Positions 11,187 through 24,134 are shown, counted from the stretch's first letter. The stretch is 64,000 bases of DNA from Lactifluus volemus (GCA_022376515.1 WTXI01000016.1:62001-126000); one strand, 5' to 3'. Numbers and translations: made by a program. Notes: generated by a model from the sequence alone, not told the origin.

Positions 11187-13819
11187 CTGACTGATGGACA
11201 GCTCTCTTACGCTATACTGTATCGACACATTATCCAGCAGGCAGGCCGCATGACTGTATTTTTATTTGGGGGGATGATGCTCATAGTTACGTCTTTACCG
11301 CTCGTATAATGCATAGCCAACCCCACTTCGAATTTCTCTACTCACCTATCTGTTTATTACAATACGACATTTGTTGTGAAATCCTGTCGTGGAACTAGCC
11401 CCTTATTGTGTGATGTGTTCTTTCACATCGTCGTGGCATTGTCTTGGGATGGGGCAGGTCCCAAGTCTTTGCAATTACCATGTTATTATATTACAAGCCA
11501 GTGTGGTTATTCATTTGCCTCTTTGGTAAACAATCATCATAGTGAGCTAACGTAGACCGTAGCCGAGTTGCCTCTGCAAGGTCTTAATACTTTAACGGGG
11601 TGTTAGCCATCCCGTTTCCAACGTGTGTTGCATGAGGCTGTCGATGATCCAGCGCAGCTGGCGACGAATCGCCGAGGCAAGACCAATGCAGTGAAGGTAT
11701 GGCACAGATGAGAAAGTTCCCAAGGGGTGCTCGTGTACAAACAAGGCATCTTGACGCCCAAGTTTTGTCCCCTTTCATGATGTCTTCTGCGTCCTGTGTT
11801 CATTATTGTTGTTCCTGAGCAGAGGTGGATCTTGGGTCCGTGCCAGTCAAGTAGTGTGACTTATTGTTATCGATCAAAGATCGGTTATCTACGCGAACTT
11901 TAACGCCTTTTTCCTAGTCGCGGCCCTTCTCCGGATGGGACCCCAGTGCTTATTTGAGTAATACAATTGGCTTAACCATTTTTTCTGCCTTATCGGGTAT
12001 AGCGTCAGGTAGCGGCCTCTGCCTCCGATTCTGCGTTGGCACGCCTACCAGAGCTGTTCATACTGTACATGTATACTTTGATCATCGTGGAGCTCTCAGC
12101 TAGCGTTCCTCTAAAAAGGTGACAATAATTGGCAAAGCCTCTACGTGCGTTGCTGAGAACTGTCGCCAAGGATGACATCACTACTTCCGAGCCTATCTCG
12201 CGCGTGAGAGCTCCTGACAATAAACGCGCAACAGAATAGATAGCGCTGCGGGTCTCTGACGAAGCCCCTTGGGGATAATGGGCCGCAGGTGCTTCCCGGT
12301 CTCGGATGACGGTGTCTCGATGTGAAAATGACCAACCCCGGTCACTTGAGGGTGTTCGCCAACACAATTGAATAAGCACGAGAATCAGCCCAAACAAAAA
12401 AAAACGGTCCCAGGGACGTAGTCTAGTCCAAAACCGGGCACAGGCAAAACACATACCGAGAGCACTAGTGAGACACGCGATACCTTATTGATTGCATCGG
12501 AGCATGGGGACTTGGACAAAAAGGACTACGACCAGCTTTAGCAAGCTGGTGTTACATGTCAGGAAGGTTTGACACCGAACTCCATCCAACTTTGTCCGGT
12601 ACCTCGCGGAGGTCGCCATAACGGTCTTGATGGGCCTCCATTCGAGGTGGTTTCAATCGGCCAAGCCGGTCAGCGCGGAGGCTTTAGTTCCGGGATGATA
12701 CTCCAAGAGTAGGCACGGTGTTCAACTTTCTATGGGTAGGGTCTTCGTGTCTGGATCCGAATTGAATGGTATAGCAACCACTTAAAGCGGATGCCAGTGC
12801 CTCTAGCATGATCCATTGCGACGTCCACCGCCCTGGCTATTGCGGAACTAACGGTGAACTCCAGGAAGACGCCATAATGCCGACTCGTACCTACCCCCAA
12901 GGTGGATGCTCGACGACACACTAGGAAGAACAGACAATGCTGTGTGTGACGGGATCGAGGTGTGTGAACGGGGCTTCGTACTCCCAGTAAAGGATAAAGT
13001 CATTCCGGTGCTCTGCGCGATGCAAGTCCAACATCACTTCCTGGAACTGTAATGAAAAAGCCCGGTGAGAGGAGTCCTAATGATGGCGTCAAGACGGAGA
13101 CTGGTGACCGGCAATTACCAGGCGCTCATGAGGAGTATGGATAGAGTCACAGCACCGCATGGGGCTATGACACGGTCTATACTTTCAAACATAGCGGCAA
13201 CGTCTTCGGATATCCGAAAGGGTTTGCACGTACCAATTACCCTGGCTACATTCAAGTATGATACGTGAGGGACAAGGGGCCCAAAATACAAGTAACGCCG
13301 AGTGGAGAATTCACGTGACAAAGTCGGGCAATAAAGCAACGCGCGGTTGACAGTCGGTGTGGCAGCAACACGCTAGTAATGATGACGATGGAGGGGTGAG
13401 GCAGAACAGAAAGCAACAAGTCGTTTTCTATTGACTAAGTGTATCAAGCCTGCACGGGCTCCCAGTGAGGCTAAGTTGGTTACTTCACCTACAATTCCCG
13501 TACATAGCGGTCCTATGGCTAACGTGAGAATCTGTACCCCCAGACACCGCCTAATTCTGTGTAGTGCAGACCAAGGACATGCGTTTATAGCACAAAGACG
13601 GAACGCGGGTCAAGGTGGTGACTCAACTCAAATATACCATCCGCCCTACAACAATACAGTCGGCACAGTCAACACGCGGTCATAGTCTAGACCACCTGAG
13701 GGGCATGTCAAATGGTCTCAATAGGGACGGGGAAAAGCTCGAATTAGGGAGTGACAAGAAACGAATGCCATATGGGCCTTGCCCATGTGGGTGTGAGTGA
13801 TTCAGGTCAATCTCTACTC
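11187..13819. other. Gene-free stretch of 2.6 kb
   Basis: Contains only short frames of no recognisable family; the longest is a 149-codon minus-strand frame at 12005-12454 with no domain features. No tRNA, terminal repeat or microsatellite was noticed. The first few hundred bases are presumably UbiA 3' UTR. Confidence 0.4.
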
Positions 13820-14927
13820 CTATCCATCACCATCGCCCGATAGTAAACCCCATATCTTCCTCCCCACATTCCAGGCAAGAGCCCACGGCGCGCCATCTTG
13901 GACAGACTCCTTCATCCTGTGGGCGAATTTGGCTTGACCGCCGGACGTGAATGACTCACGCAGTGTGCTGAGGACCACAGACGTCGGGGCAAGGTATTTG
14001 GATATGATACGCCCAAGCTCTGGAGCTGGCGTAGTCAATGGGAACAGCATGCTACGATACGGGGGACAGCTAAAATGTGGCATGAACAATGGCGCAGATT
14101 TTTGGGGAAACCTCTGAAGAATGTACGCACAGAATATCCTCATGCATATTCGCACTCCACTGAGATCCAAAAAACTGTGCCTCTGGGGTGTGGTGAAACT
14201 CATGTTGTCTACCTTCTCTAACGGCCTGGGCCCACATGGCTTTGCAACGTTCATAGGTAGACTGCTGAAAGAGGTCACGCTTCATGTGTGACATGTGCTC
14301 CGAGGTGGCTCGCCTCGAGCGGGATAGCCAGACGTAATATCTTTCTTGCCAGTGCTGTTGCTCACTCCCAAGAGTCGGAGTATGGTGCGCAGGGCCATCC
14401 GGAGCATCTGTAGGCGCTGAATCGGAAATATATTGACCTAGCGTCGTGTTGGCCTCCTGAGAAAGTGGGATGTTCACCGGGACTGTAGGTGGTTCCATTA
14501 TTGGGCCATAATTAACATTGGTGAGGATACGGTTGACTTCGTGATTAAATATACGCCGCAAACAGAAAGTGTAGCATTTCGGTTCATGTCCGTGGGCACG
14601 ACCGAAATGAGATTGGGAACAATACGTGAAACAACGCTCAGATGTCGACGGGGAAAAGGGGCCTGTATTCTTTAGACGGGTGCGCGGGAGCGGGGGAGAT
14701 TAGAACGTACCTCTAGGTGGGACAGACAGTCTAATTGAAGGTATGCGGTCTACGAAGGACGGTTGCTGGGGAGGTGGTGGGGGAGGGGGAGGAGGGGGAG
14801 GTTCCATCTCGCGACGACTTGGAGGAGGTGTGTGAGGATGGATTGGAGGCGGAGGGGAAGAAGAAGGAGAAGGAGAAGAAGAAGGGTGTCTAGAAGGGAG
14901 ATCACTTTGCTCTGAGGGTGAAGACAT
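13820..14927 (-). CDS. Hypothetical protein with polyproline N-terminus
   Basis: Unrecognised. Three exons, 14927-14711, 14662-14131 and 14069-13820, are separated by 48-nt and 61-nt GT-AG introns and fit to 332 residues with no frame break. Residues 1-70 are low complexity: serine/proline repeats and a run of eleven prolines. The central exon has a compact cysteine/histidine-bearing stretch (CSQSHFGRAHGHEPKCYTFC) followed by LRRIFNHEVNRIL. The C-terminal exon is mixed alpha/hydrophilic (ELGRIISKYLAPTSVVLSTL) and ends GLLSGDGDG. The Cys/His spacing could suggest metal binding, but that is only inference. No signal peptide or membrane segment. The start chosen is the ATG at 14927, because the longer upstream frame runs through an (AT)n repeat. 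Confidence 0.6.
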
Positions 14928-15798
14928 TAATTTACGGTTACTTGTTTGCTGTGCACCGGGCGGCAGGGGCCAGGCCAATTTGCGGTACGGCAGTGTCCGG
15001 AACATTAAAATATATATATATATATATTTTCCCTTAGTGTTGGTTTCTTCATCCCACAACGCCGCGCAAAGAATCGCTATCGCAGCTCACGCACAAGGGG
15101 TCATCGCCACCCCTTTCCTTCTGCTGTGGGGAAAGTCCCCGGAGATGCAGAGTAATCTAACCCTATACATGTATGCCACGGAAAGCGTCTGCCCTTAAGA
15201 AGGCAGTTGGTGCTGCATGTCTAGGGCCCCCTCATCCCTTCTTCGAATGTGGCTTGGGTCGGGGCTCTGCAGTCTGAATGTTTGGTCGTGTACGCGATGA
15301 TATGAGCGGACCAAATGGTTGGACACATTTCTCTTAGGGATAGACATGCGAATGCCGAGTTCCTTTGCGGGAAGTCTCGGTAACTGAATGGGGCTCACTC
15401 TTGTGCGGCGCCTTGAAGTTTTATATTTTTTCCATACCCAAGCAGTTCGCCTGTTTGCTTCATCGGTGTTATTGGTGAGTTACTGGTCTATCTCCGCCAT
15501 ATCATGTATCTGGTTTTTTTTTTCCCATATGATGTTCCGAAACTCGATTGAATTTCTTCAGGGAGGATATCCTTCTCGGGGTTTCCTGGAAGGGAGCGTG
15601 CTCCTCATTTTTGACACCGCTGAGCTTTTGTTTGCCTGTCTTCCCGTGTATGCGACTTTACGCTCAATTCTGTTGTTCAGCTTTCCCGATGGCGCGTGCC
15701 TCGACCATTCTGTAGTAGAGAACTGTAACTTGGTAGAGAACTAGGGGATATGTAAAAATATGCTGACCTAATGCTATACTTCCGTTCTGTCCACGCTC
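14928..15798. other. Intergenic region with an AT microsatellite
   Basis: Promoter side of both flanking genes, which diverge. It holds an (AT)n tract at about 15010-15027 and a 118-codon plus-strand frame at 15388-15744 with several hydrophobic runs but no family features or clear splice support. I do not call that frame a gene. Confidence 0.4.
15010..15027. repeat. (AT)n microsatellite
   Basis: About nine AT units directly upstream of the polyproline protein gene. Likely length-polymorphic between strains. Confidence 0.9.
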
Positions 15799-17100
15799 AT
15801 GACCAGTCTTATGACAAACGTGAACCGTGTCAGTAAACCGTCAGGAAATTGGCTGTCTCTACGAAAGGTTTACCTTCATCTTCATGTCAGTCCAAGACCA
15901 CTGTCATTGATTCTTGTATAGCGACTACGTGCCACGAGCCCTTCCCCAAATAAGTCTCGGAACCAACGCCAAAAGAGATCAGAGGATTCCTCTCGTGCAT
16001 CCAACTCTTCAAATGTGTTGCCATCTGCTTCCCCTTCCCCGACTGGCAACTCTTCTCTTCACGAGGACACCGTAGAGACGCTTCGCTCCCTGATTTTCTC
16101 CCCGATACCATTTTCTCCCGATCTCCCCCCCAAGGATCGGCAACCTGGCCAATACATAGCCTTGGATTGTGAAATGGTCGGTGTGGGACCTGCGGGAACT
16201 GAGTCAACACTCGCGCGGGTTTCAGTGGTCAACTACTTTGGAGCCGTCTTGCTGGATGAGTTTGTGCGACAAAAAGAGCGGGTCACAGATTGGAGAACCC
16301 AGTGGAGTGGGATTCGAGCAAAAGATATGATAAGCGGTGAGCCTTGCCTTTTTCTTGTCTTTGGCTCAAACTTACCATTCCACCGTTACTCAGCGAAGAC
16401 ATTCGAAGAGGTGCAGAGCGCAGTGGCTGAGCTCATCAAAGATCGCATTCTGATTGGACATGCCATTCAGAACGATCTCAAGGTGTGCACTATTATACAA
16501 ATCGCTTCTCGGCCCATAACCCCACTCTCGCTAGGCACTCATGCTCTCACATCCCCGGGCGCAAATCCGCGATACGCAACATCTAGCTCATCGACACGGG
16601 CAAAGCCGCTCTGCTAGACCTGCTCTGAGGAACCTGGTGCACGATATGCTAGGCACAAAAATTCAACAAGGCGAGCATAACAGCGTACGCCCAGACCCGT
16701 ATTCTTTCACAACACTGATTGAGCCATATTTCAGGTGACAGATGCTCGTGCAACCCTTGCTGTCTACAGACTCCATCGCAAGCAATGGGAGAAAGGTTAC
16801 GCTGTTGTTCCCATCCGTGTCCCATACAAAGCAAAATCAAAGGATATCGGGGACCAATTGGCCCCAGAACCTGAGATTTCTCAGAAAAGCAGTGATAACG
16901 ATGGTCCGCAAAGGACGTCTCTGCCATCAAAGACAAGTAAGGGAAAACCGAAAGGCGTCTCATCCGGTCTGTCAACGATTGTCCGCCATCGATCAAAAGT
17001 TAAAAGCGGAGTCGGAAGCAGCAAGGTTAAATGGTGGTCTGAGTTGGGAGGGGCTCAGGCTCGAGATGGCTCCAAGGGCAGCATCAGGGTCGTTACATAG
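15799..17100 (+). CDS. rex4: RNA exonuclease 4 (Rex4, DEDDh)
   Basis: Predicted nuclear 3'-5' exonuclease acting in pre-rRNA processing. Exons 15799-15867, 15922-16336, 16394-16482, 16535-16684 and 16735-17100 give 362 residues. The N-terminus has the family SGNWLSLRK segment. The nuclease fold shows ExoI YIALDCEMVGV, then RVTDWRTQWSGI, ExoII GHAIQNDLKALMLSHP, and ExoIII VTDARATLAVYRLH, so the DEDDh metal ligands are present. The last 100 residues are lysine/serine-rich and probably a nuclear tail. The first of two in-frame ATGs is used; the second is at 15811. All four introns are 50-57 nt GT-AG. The frame is intact. The next gene starts only 77 bases downstream on the same strand. Confidence 0.93.
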
Positions 17101-17177
17101 ATAGCTATTTGCCTTTATGTGTACATCATGGACATTTAGCAAGGCGTGGGATTTATCCTGCCTTCATCCCTTCAATC

Positions 17178-19768
17178 ATGGGTGTTCACGGTCTTGCAAC
17201 TTATCTTCGGGAAAATCTCCGCGTTCTATCGGCACCCCTCATCCTCTCTCACGATCAATCAAAATCAAAACCCACCACTCCCCTGGTCGTCGATGGCTGG
17301 TCGTGCGTTCTACCCATCGGCACGTTGCACAACCATCGTTGAGACCACCTCTGTAGCTTTATATACGAGCTTCATAACCAGTCTCGTTTGCCATGGGTCT
17401 ATGGTGGCGAGCTTGGGGAGTTCTATGACCTTGTTACCCGGGTTGTACGAGCATGGATCTCTGTGGGATTCGAACCTCATTTTGTCTTCGACGGTAAGAT
17501 TGACCCTTTCTTACCACCCGATCTTGAAATAACTTGCAATCTTTCGAACTAGGGCCGTATCGCCCGTCCAAATTCGCGACTAGCGCAATTCGCATGACAC
17601 AGTCCATCATCCAACCCTCTCTATTATTTTTCAGGACGTCGCCCCTCTCCCGCGCCACCCCGCGTTTTCTGAGGGAGAACTCCGTCTTGCCTCCGCTTTA
17701 TTACGCGGTCACTCTCGCGGCCTTACGATCGCTGAACGAGACCGTCAAGGTCCTTATGGCAGATGACGAAGGCGACCCATTTGCCGTTGAGCTTGCTGCT
17801 CGACTTGGGGGCTATGTGACGGGTCGAGACTCGGACTACGTCATTCTAAACATCGAGGGATATGCGGGCTATATTCCTATGGATCAGATGGTTTGGAGTA
17901 CAGCCAACTCGCAAGAGATCGAAGAGGAAGGTCAAATGCAGGACGATGCCGGATTCATCGTCGCAAGGAAGAACAAGGCGAGAGGTCTTGCTAATGGAAC
18001 TAATAGTCCCTTTCAAGGGATCATCCCACCGGACACGGCGAGCGAACTATCTCTGAATTGCGTCATCTATACCCCCGCTGTACTTGCTGCCCACTTTCAA
18101 ATCTCTATCTCTCTTCTCCCCCTCCTGGGGGCCCTTATAGGCAACGACTTTACCGCAGACCGCCGCCCTATAAGCAATCTATTTTTTGAACGTGGAATGA
18201 CGGTGTCTCAACGCGTTGCTCGCGTGGCAAACGTCTTGAAGTCTGCCACAGCCATTGCAACCGGAACGTCGCCCAAGAAGAAGGCTCGACACCAGATTTC
18301 CAGCGTCGTTGATTTTGTGGATCTGACGATCGAGTCCCTCCTGATCCGACCTACATCCATGGGATCCGATGAACGGGAGAGCATAGTGGAGAAGACTGTC
18401 GAAGCAGCACTGCAATATGCGATCCCTAAACACCCAGACCGCGATGAAGGAGCTAAATTTTCCTCCCTCCCTTGTCCCCTTCACGGGGCCGATTCTTGCC
18501 CACTGCTAGTATCCCTTTCTCGTCACACATCCGACCATCCCGTCGAGAACGAGAATGAACCTCAGATGCACGTCCGTTCATTGTATTTGTCTGCATATCG
18601 ATCCGGCCACTTTTCTCCCGGCTTGATGGACGTTCTTACCACCGGAACCGCATGGCCTGATTTATTTTTGGAGCACCCGGATGTCGAGACGGTCTCACGC
18701 AGTCTCGGGCGTCCGATCCGGGAGTGGGTGTACGCTATTTTGGACGACGGAATAGGCCTCGTTGAGCATGGAACAGACCCCGAGCGTGACGGATTGGGAG
18801 AAAGTGAAGCTGATCAAGAGTCCGACGGCGACGAAGTCATTGACGTGGTTGAGGAAGATTCCGATGGAGACATGGGGAGCGACAACCCTTTGGCTCCGCT
18901 GCAAGGGGCACTCGAGGAATTTTCTGTCGGCACAAAACCCCCGTCGACCTCTTCTCGGGCGTCGACTTCGCGTAGCAGGCGGCTCAAACACGTCATCGAG
19001 TATGTCCGCCGTGGTATCCGGCACGTTGAAGAGCCTGTATCTGTGCCGTCGCTCGCCAGCTTGCTCTCGTCTCACAATATTGGCATCGACGATGAAAAAG
19101 ATCTAGAAATTTGGCCCTTTCAACTCCGGGATGAAGAATTCCGGCTGGCCGTCTTCTTACGTGCTCTGGGCTCCAACACACGTTTAGTCAAGGCCCTTCC
19201 GTCGGAGTACCTAATGGCCGCTGTCTCATTGAGATGGACTGTAAGCCGCCTCACCATCCGTGCCGATGAGGTCCGGCCCAGTGTCGAGAGAGAAAAAGAG
19301 AAATGGACGGTCAGGGAGGCCCAGGCCTTCTTGGCATCGTTCTCTTGGCCCTCCCTGCCGAAGCGAGAAATATTATTGGCCGAGCCGTCAGGTCCTCCCC
19401 CGGAAAACCGGAGCGTTCAACTCTCTGCCCAGATATTCGCTACAATTGATGCTATTGAGATGCTCTCCCAAACCCTACTTTTAACAACAAAGGTACCTAA
19501 CCCGGCATCGATGTTCTCTGGGAGGGCTTTCCATCACACTCTCGCCAGTGGAGAAACGTTGGACGCGCAGCATATCCCTTCTGGTTTATGGGATGCTTGT
19601 GCAGAGGGTCTAGAGGGAATATTCGCGCCCGAGAAGGACAGGAAAAGAAAGAAGGATCGTAACTCAAAGGAAAGCCATACAAAGCCGGGGCAGGGACCCG
19701 CTGCGCACGGAACTCGAGGACAGGGCATGTTCGACATTCTAACGGGCTTGAGTGAGGACGGTGTATAA
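17178..19768 (+). CDS. Asteroid-family XPG N-terminal domain protein
   Basis: Related to Drosophila Asteroid: an XPG/FEN-like fold without clear evidence of nuclease action. Exons 17178-17299, 17357-17493 and 17553-19768 give 824 residues. The start MGVHGLATYL is the usual XPG-N opening. The first exon ends in VVDGC, then FIYELHNQSRLPWVYGGE follows. The I-domain-like part shows DEGDPFAVELAARLGGYVTG and RDSDYVILN, with several of the acidic metal-binding positions kept (DDEGD, DSD). Residues of about 410-460 are acidic and low complexity, and the tail is lysine-rich, ending MFDILTGLSEDGV. The frame is intact. It follows rex4 on the same strand at 77 bases. Confidence 0.85.
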
Positions 19769-21767
19769 TTGTTGAGTTGATTGTTGAGTTACTCATGACG
19801 TGATTGTTCTGGCTGCTGGAGGGGAACTATCCGCCGACTCGGAAAGACAGCACCCGTGCGAAGCGGTCCCCATACGTTCAGACATGTGCCATTATTCGAT
19901 CAGTTTAATTTCCACTGGCATGTGTGTTACAGTAATATAACCCGTTTTTCATGGCGAAAGAAAACAACCCCCGAACTAACCGAAACATGACGACCATATC
20001 AGAGAGATAATAGACTGCATCAGTGCAGTTAATGAGCGCTATCGATCTTGTTGTGTGACAATTACTTACTGGACCAGAGTTACCACACCAACGGTGTTCG
20101 AGCGTTTAGATGGAAGACATTGAAATCTTATCTCATGTTCGAAATCTTCTGAGCAATATCGCTTATTCCACATCGCTTGTTCCTCCTTCCCGGTCTCAAA
20201 TCTTAACTCTCCTTTGCTACCTAGATTTATGCCATTTCAAGAAATATTGGATCGTCTCGCGTAGGTACTTGAGATTTTTGTTTTGCGGGTGTTTTATTCT
20301 CAGACAATAAAGACGCTACTAGGGGCCCGGGTTTACTTTCAGCGGCTCAGGCTCAACCTTCTGCCGGATTGCTGCCGTGGCACGTGGTGCGAGTCTGTCA
20401 TCAATGTTGGATAGGTAAGTAACTTATAGTTGTGGGTTGTCGACATCGACTGATGGGTCGCAGGCTGGGGAGGATAGTAGTGCCAGGTGGTTATGAAGGA
20501 TGTCACATTATATGGTGGTAGGTACAGGTGAGTTTAGGCAGTTGCGGAAGTTCGTGTGGTATTGGAGGGGTGACTCGGATAGGTTGGTGGACAGTAATGC
20601 ATTCATGAGATTCTAAGGCAGCCGACGAGTATTCAAAAGGGTGTGGAGGTAGCCAGCATCGCATCGTGGAAAAGCCGGACAGTGGACACAAATGCTTCTC
20701 AGACAGGGGAGTGCCAGTGTGCATGTGGTGAAGGTTTAGAAGCCGAGACAAGACACGAACGCACACGGGAGAGGGAGAGAGGACAAAGCAGATCTTGTAT
20801 CACGCACTGCAATGGCCAAAAGGACATAGCCAGTGTCTTGCGAGCACCGTGTGTGGAGCCTGTACCTGAAGGATATCATGATAGAGATTAAAGAAATGGA
20901 ACGGACAAAGGGGTGTAGTACGTAACACATGTAAGACGGTAAGACCTTCAAGTTTTTTGACCGTCGGGCATCGCATCAAACGATGAGGGATTTAGTCTCG
21001 CGCCGTCGCGCTTGATCTGGTAACGAAGGCGAGAAACGGTGGCGGCGTCGTGGTGTCGTTGACACGCCGTCTTGGGATAACAATCGACAAGGAAAAAAAA
21101 AGTCTTAAAAAGTGTAAAAATAGTCAAAACGTATCAGCGCGTAATTCCTCTGAGCCACCTGTCGCTGCTGCGATCGGTCACAAGAGGGGTCTGAGCAGAT
21201 ACGTTTTCGGCGTCGATCGAACACCTGTTTGTGGCCAAAAAAGGGTGCAGGTATGTGTGGCAGTCGAACGGCATTGTGTCTGGGTGTGTGGCATCTCATC
21301 CCAGCCTGGTGTGGGAAAGCTCCCATGGCGGTTGTTCGAATTCGAGGGGAGGCCTGCCAAGAACGTCAAGAAGGCCACGGCCCCACATCGTAGTATCAGT
21401 CGTAACTTGAATCCAGGTATTTGCGGTCATCGATTGATTACATAACAACATGCGGTGAGAAGGCCCGAGACTCCCCGGGACTCCCCGGGACTGGCCCCGG
21501 TCATTCTAGGTCAATGTCTTTGGCCACCGTGACCAAAGCACATTGCCTTTGCACAGCAAGTCTGGAGCAGTGCAACGATAGTTGCAGCCTGGACTTCTTC
21601 AAGTATATTCCGAACAATGGTCAATGCTTGTTCCGCCCACCCGTTCAATGCTCCGGTGTGGCGATTGCACAGCAAAATGGAACAAATTTGCAGCTGACTG
21701 ATGCAGTCCATTGATATAAAGTCACACTGTCGGTCAGCCATAAACTTCACACACACACACACCACCA
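19769..21767. other. Gene-free stretch of 2 kb
   Basis: No coding family recognised. A short direct repeat of gactccccgg occurs near 21470-21490 and a (CA)n tract near 21748-21763, just before the next gene. A TATA-like box (tataaa) at 21715-21720 sits 48 bases before that gene's ATG. Confidence 0.4.
21715..21720 (+). promoter_or_regulatory. TATA-like box before the small hypothetical gene
   Basis: The hexamer tataaa lies 48 bases upstream of the ATG at 21768, a plausible core-promoter position. Pattern only. Confidence 0.35.
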
Positions 21768-22346
21768 ATGTCTCACACGTACCAGACAACTGCTGTAGGA
21801 TCCTCCTCTCGCGGGCCAGCTCAAATTCCTCCTGACATCGTGACGTACTCCTATGGCTCAGGATTGGTTTATGTTACACCGGGAGCGTCCTACGACGTAA
21901 GTCTTTTGAAAATTTCTAATTGGTCGTGTGCATTTACCAACTCTTGGTATATATAGGATGCCATAGACCTTGCTCGGGATGCCTTTCCAGAGCTCAAAGA
22001 TGTCGATCGTGACTTGATCTGCCTCGAAGTCCGCGTGTCTATCAACCAAACCGAGCGCACGATGGCGCGAATCGGTCGAACGGCCTGGCCAATCGTCCTT
22101 TCTACGCTCGTACGATTCGAGATCGTGCACATACGCATCGCATCCCCTCCTGAGGCCAACACGGTCGCCCGGCCGCCTCCTTACGCTTCCGAAGGAAGCT
22201 GGGATGCGGATAATAAAGCCAAAGAGCCGGAGCCGGAGCCAGTGTCACCTACGGCGCAATCCTCGTATTTGCACCCACAATCCCTCACGACCCGCGTCGT
22301 AGAACGTTTTCGTTCCAGGTCGCCTCGAGCTTCTCAATCGCCTTAG
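21768..22346 (+). CDS. Small conserved hypothetical protein
   Basis: Two exons, 21768-21896 and 21957-22346, flank a 60-nt GT-AG intron and give 172 residues. No named domain is recognised. The middle (about residues 30-115) looks like a compact alpha/beta domain: a strand-rich YSYGSGLVYVTPGASYDDAI, a helix DLARDAFPELKDVD, then ICLEVRVSI, a basic RMARIG-like patch and LVRFEIVHIRI. The C-terminus is proline-, glutamate- and serine-rich and disordered. I have the impression that similar small proteins occur in other mushrooms, but function is unknown. No signal peptide or membrane segment. Confidence 0.65.
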
Positions 22347-22615
22347 CAGCATTACAGTCAGAATTTCTAGAGCCTAAAAAGTAATAATTTTTCATGTCTC
22401 TTTGTGTTGTTCCATGTATCTCTCACCTCACTCCTACCCTGATATACCTGCTTGTGCCGTCAAAAAGAAAGTAGTCATTGTTCACTGTATTTTCTGAGCT
22501 GATAAATATATCCGCTGCGCTATTTTAGGTTTAACAGCCAACGTCCCATACGGACTATGATGTCCACGGTTCTTGGGGCAGCTGAGATAGGCCGATAAGC
22601 GGCTTGGCAAAAGCC

Positions 22616-24134
22616 CTAAGTTCTACTGTGTCTCAGGAGTGCCTTGCTGCGGAAGGTAGCGTTGTATTGCAAAAGGTTATTGATATCTCGGACCCAGTCG
22701 TCTTCCTTTCCGGGACCAGCACCCTCCCCTTGAGCATCCAAAGCAGGATCTGATATCGAAGACCGGTTGATACAGGGTATGGGGTGCAATGACGCGCGGA
22801 CAGTGACAGATTCTCCGGGGTTCAACACGTGGGATGCTTGTCCATCCATGGATACACCTGCGGGAGCACGGCTACGATCGCCGATCTGCAAGTAGTTGTC
22901 AACGGACGCCACAGCCAATGGCACGGTGAACACATACTTTAAGTGTAATAGAAGAAGAGGACGGGAAGACTAGTGGGCGGAAGGACAAGCTACGAGGACA
23001 GATTGGTGTAAGAACGAGGGCGCTTAGGGACGGATGGACAATCGGGCCACCCGCAGAGAGGGAGTAAGCCGTCGAACCCGTTGGTGTGGAAACAATCAAA
23101 CCATCTGACTAGTGATAGAACAGTCACGAATGGATGCCCGTAAATGTTTAATGGAGTGCTCACCACAGCCTCGGTAAGATGTTGGCCGTCAACGTATGCA
23201 TCAATCGTATTGAGATGCGGACTTGATCCTCGGTGCAAAGCGACCTCATTCATAACTTGCCAGTCTAGGACATGGTTAATTCATCAGGTTTGTTAGAGGG
23301 CACACGTAGTGGGCACCTTCTTCCTTTTTGCCAATGATATTCCCTTCTTGGTCCGCAAACGAGCAGGAAAGGCGCATCCGATATAGCACTGTTGCTTTAC
23401 CCTGGAACACGCTCTCCAATGCTTTTGCGAAATCGTCAACGTCTGTATGATCGTCAGTTTGTTTAGGTGGGCGCGAAAGAAATCAGCCTACTTACGAAAT
23501 GGTAGGAGGAAACCAAGTGTCCCCATTGAGAAGCTAAGCACCGGTGGTACAGCTCCGACTTTGAACAGGGATGAGGCGTGAAGGATGGTGCCATCGCCTC
23601 CGAGTGTCATAACCAGATCGATCTTCTCAGCGCCTTCGCCTGTTGGGAACGGCTTAAGCTTAAGGGTACTAGGATTGCCGAAACGGGGCACATACCAGGA
23701 CGCCATAGTTCTACACCTTGTGGTATGTCGATTCTATCCTCATGGAACACCCTTACATGGGGGTATTGAGCCCTTAGGTGGCTAATTGTTTGTAGTCAGT
23801 GTTGGCCATGCTATGCCATGAAATCAAAAGTAAATACTTTAGAAAGGAGTCAATGGTGTCGATGACCGGTTTTGTGCGTAGCTTGTTTACTATAAGGATA
23901 GATTTTACTTGCTGTCCATTTGTCCTGACTTGATCAATAAGTTGGCTGACGCTCGGTCAGATCGATGAACACTTTCGGTGACGTACGGGGCGGGTGAGGT
24001 GGCAAGGTAGAGAAGAAGCTACCAGTGAAGCAACCAAGGGAGGTGCTCGAAAAAGGCCAAGACCGTGCGTGGCAGGTGTACCCGTGCAGAGTCCTGAAAC
24101 TTGGTCTTAGAAAGTTACGTGTTGGACCCATCAT
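22616..24134 (-). CDS. POS5: NAD(H) kinase, probable mitochondrial Pos5 type
   Basis: Phosphorylates NAD(H) to NADP(H). Eight exons fit with one frame: 24134-23973, 23911-23838, 23781-23696, 23639-23496, 23442-23317, 23264-23164, 23108-22938 and 22885-22616, giving 377 residues. All seven introns are 51-61 nt GT-AG. Core motifs are [20 protein letters not shown] with the GGDGT nucleotide loop, [25 protein letters not shown], and [20 protein letters not shown]. The first exon is arginine- and serine-rich, without acidic residues for its first 50 positions (ATG, then R at 6, 10, 14), which looks like a mitochondrial targeting leader. That supports a Pos5-like rather than a cytosolic Utr1-like enzyme, but the location is inference. 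It diverges from the BRCT gene across 356 bases. Confidence 0.92.

Noticed and set aside
11124..11215. Alternative C-terminal exon of the UbiA gene starting at 11201
   Set aside because: The simple end at 11186 already gives a normal family length and tail.
12005..12454. 149-codon minus-strand ORF with a hydrophobic start
   Set aside because: No splice partners, no family features; sits in a long gene-free tract.
15388..15744. 118-codon ORF with hydrophobic stretches
   Set aside because: No family resemblance and lies in the promoter region of rex4.
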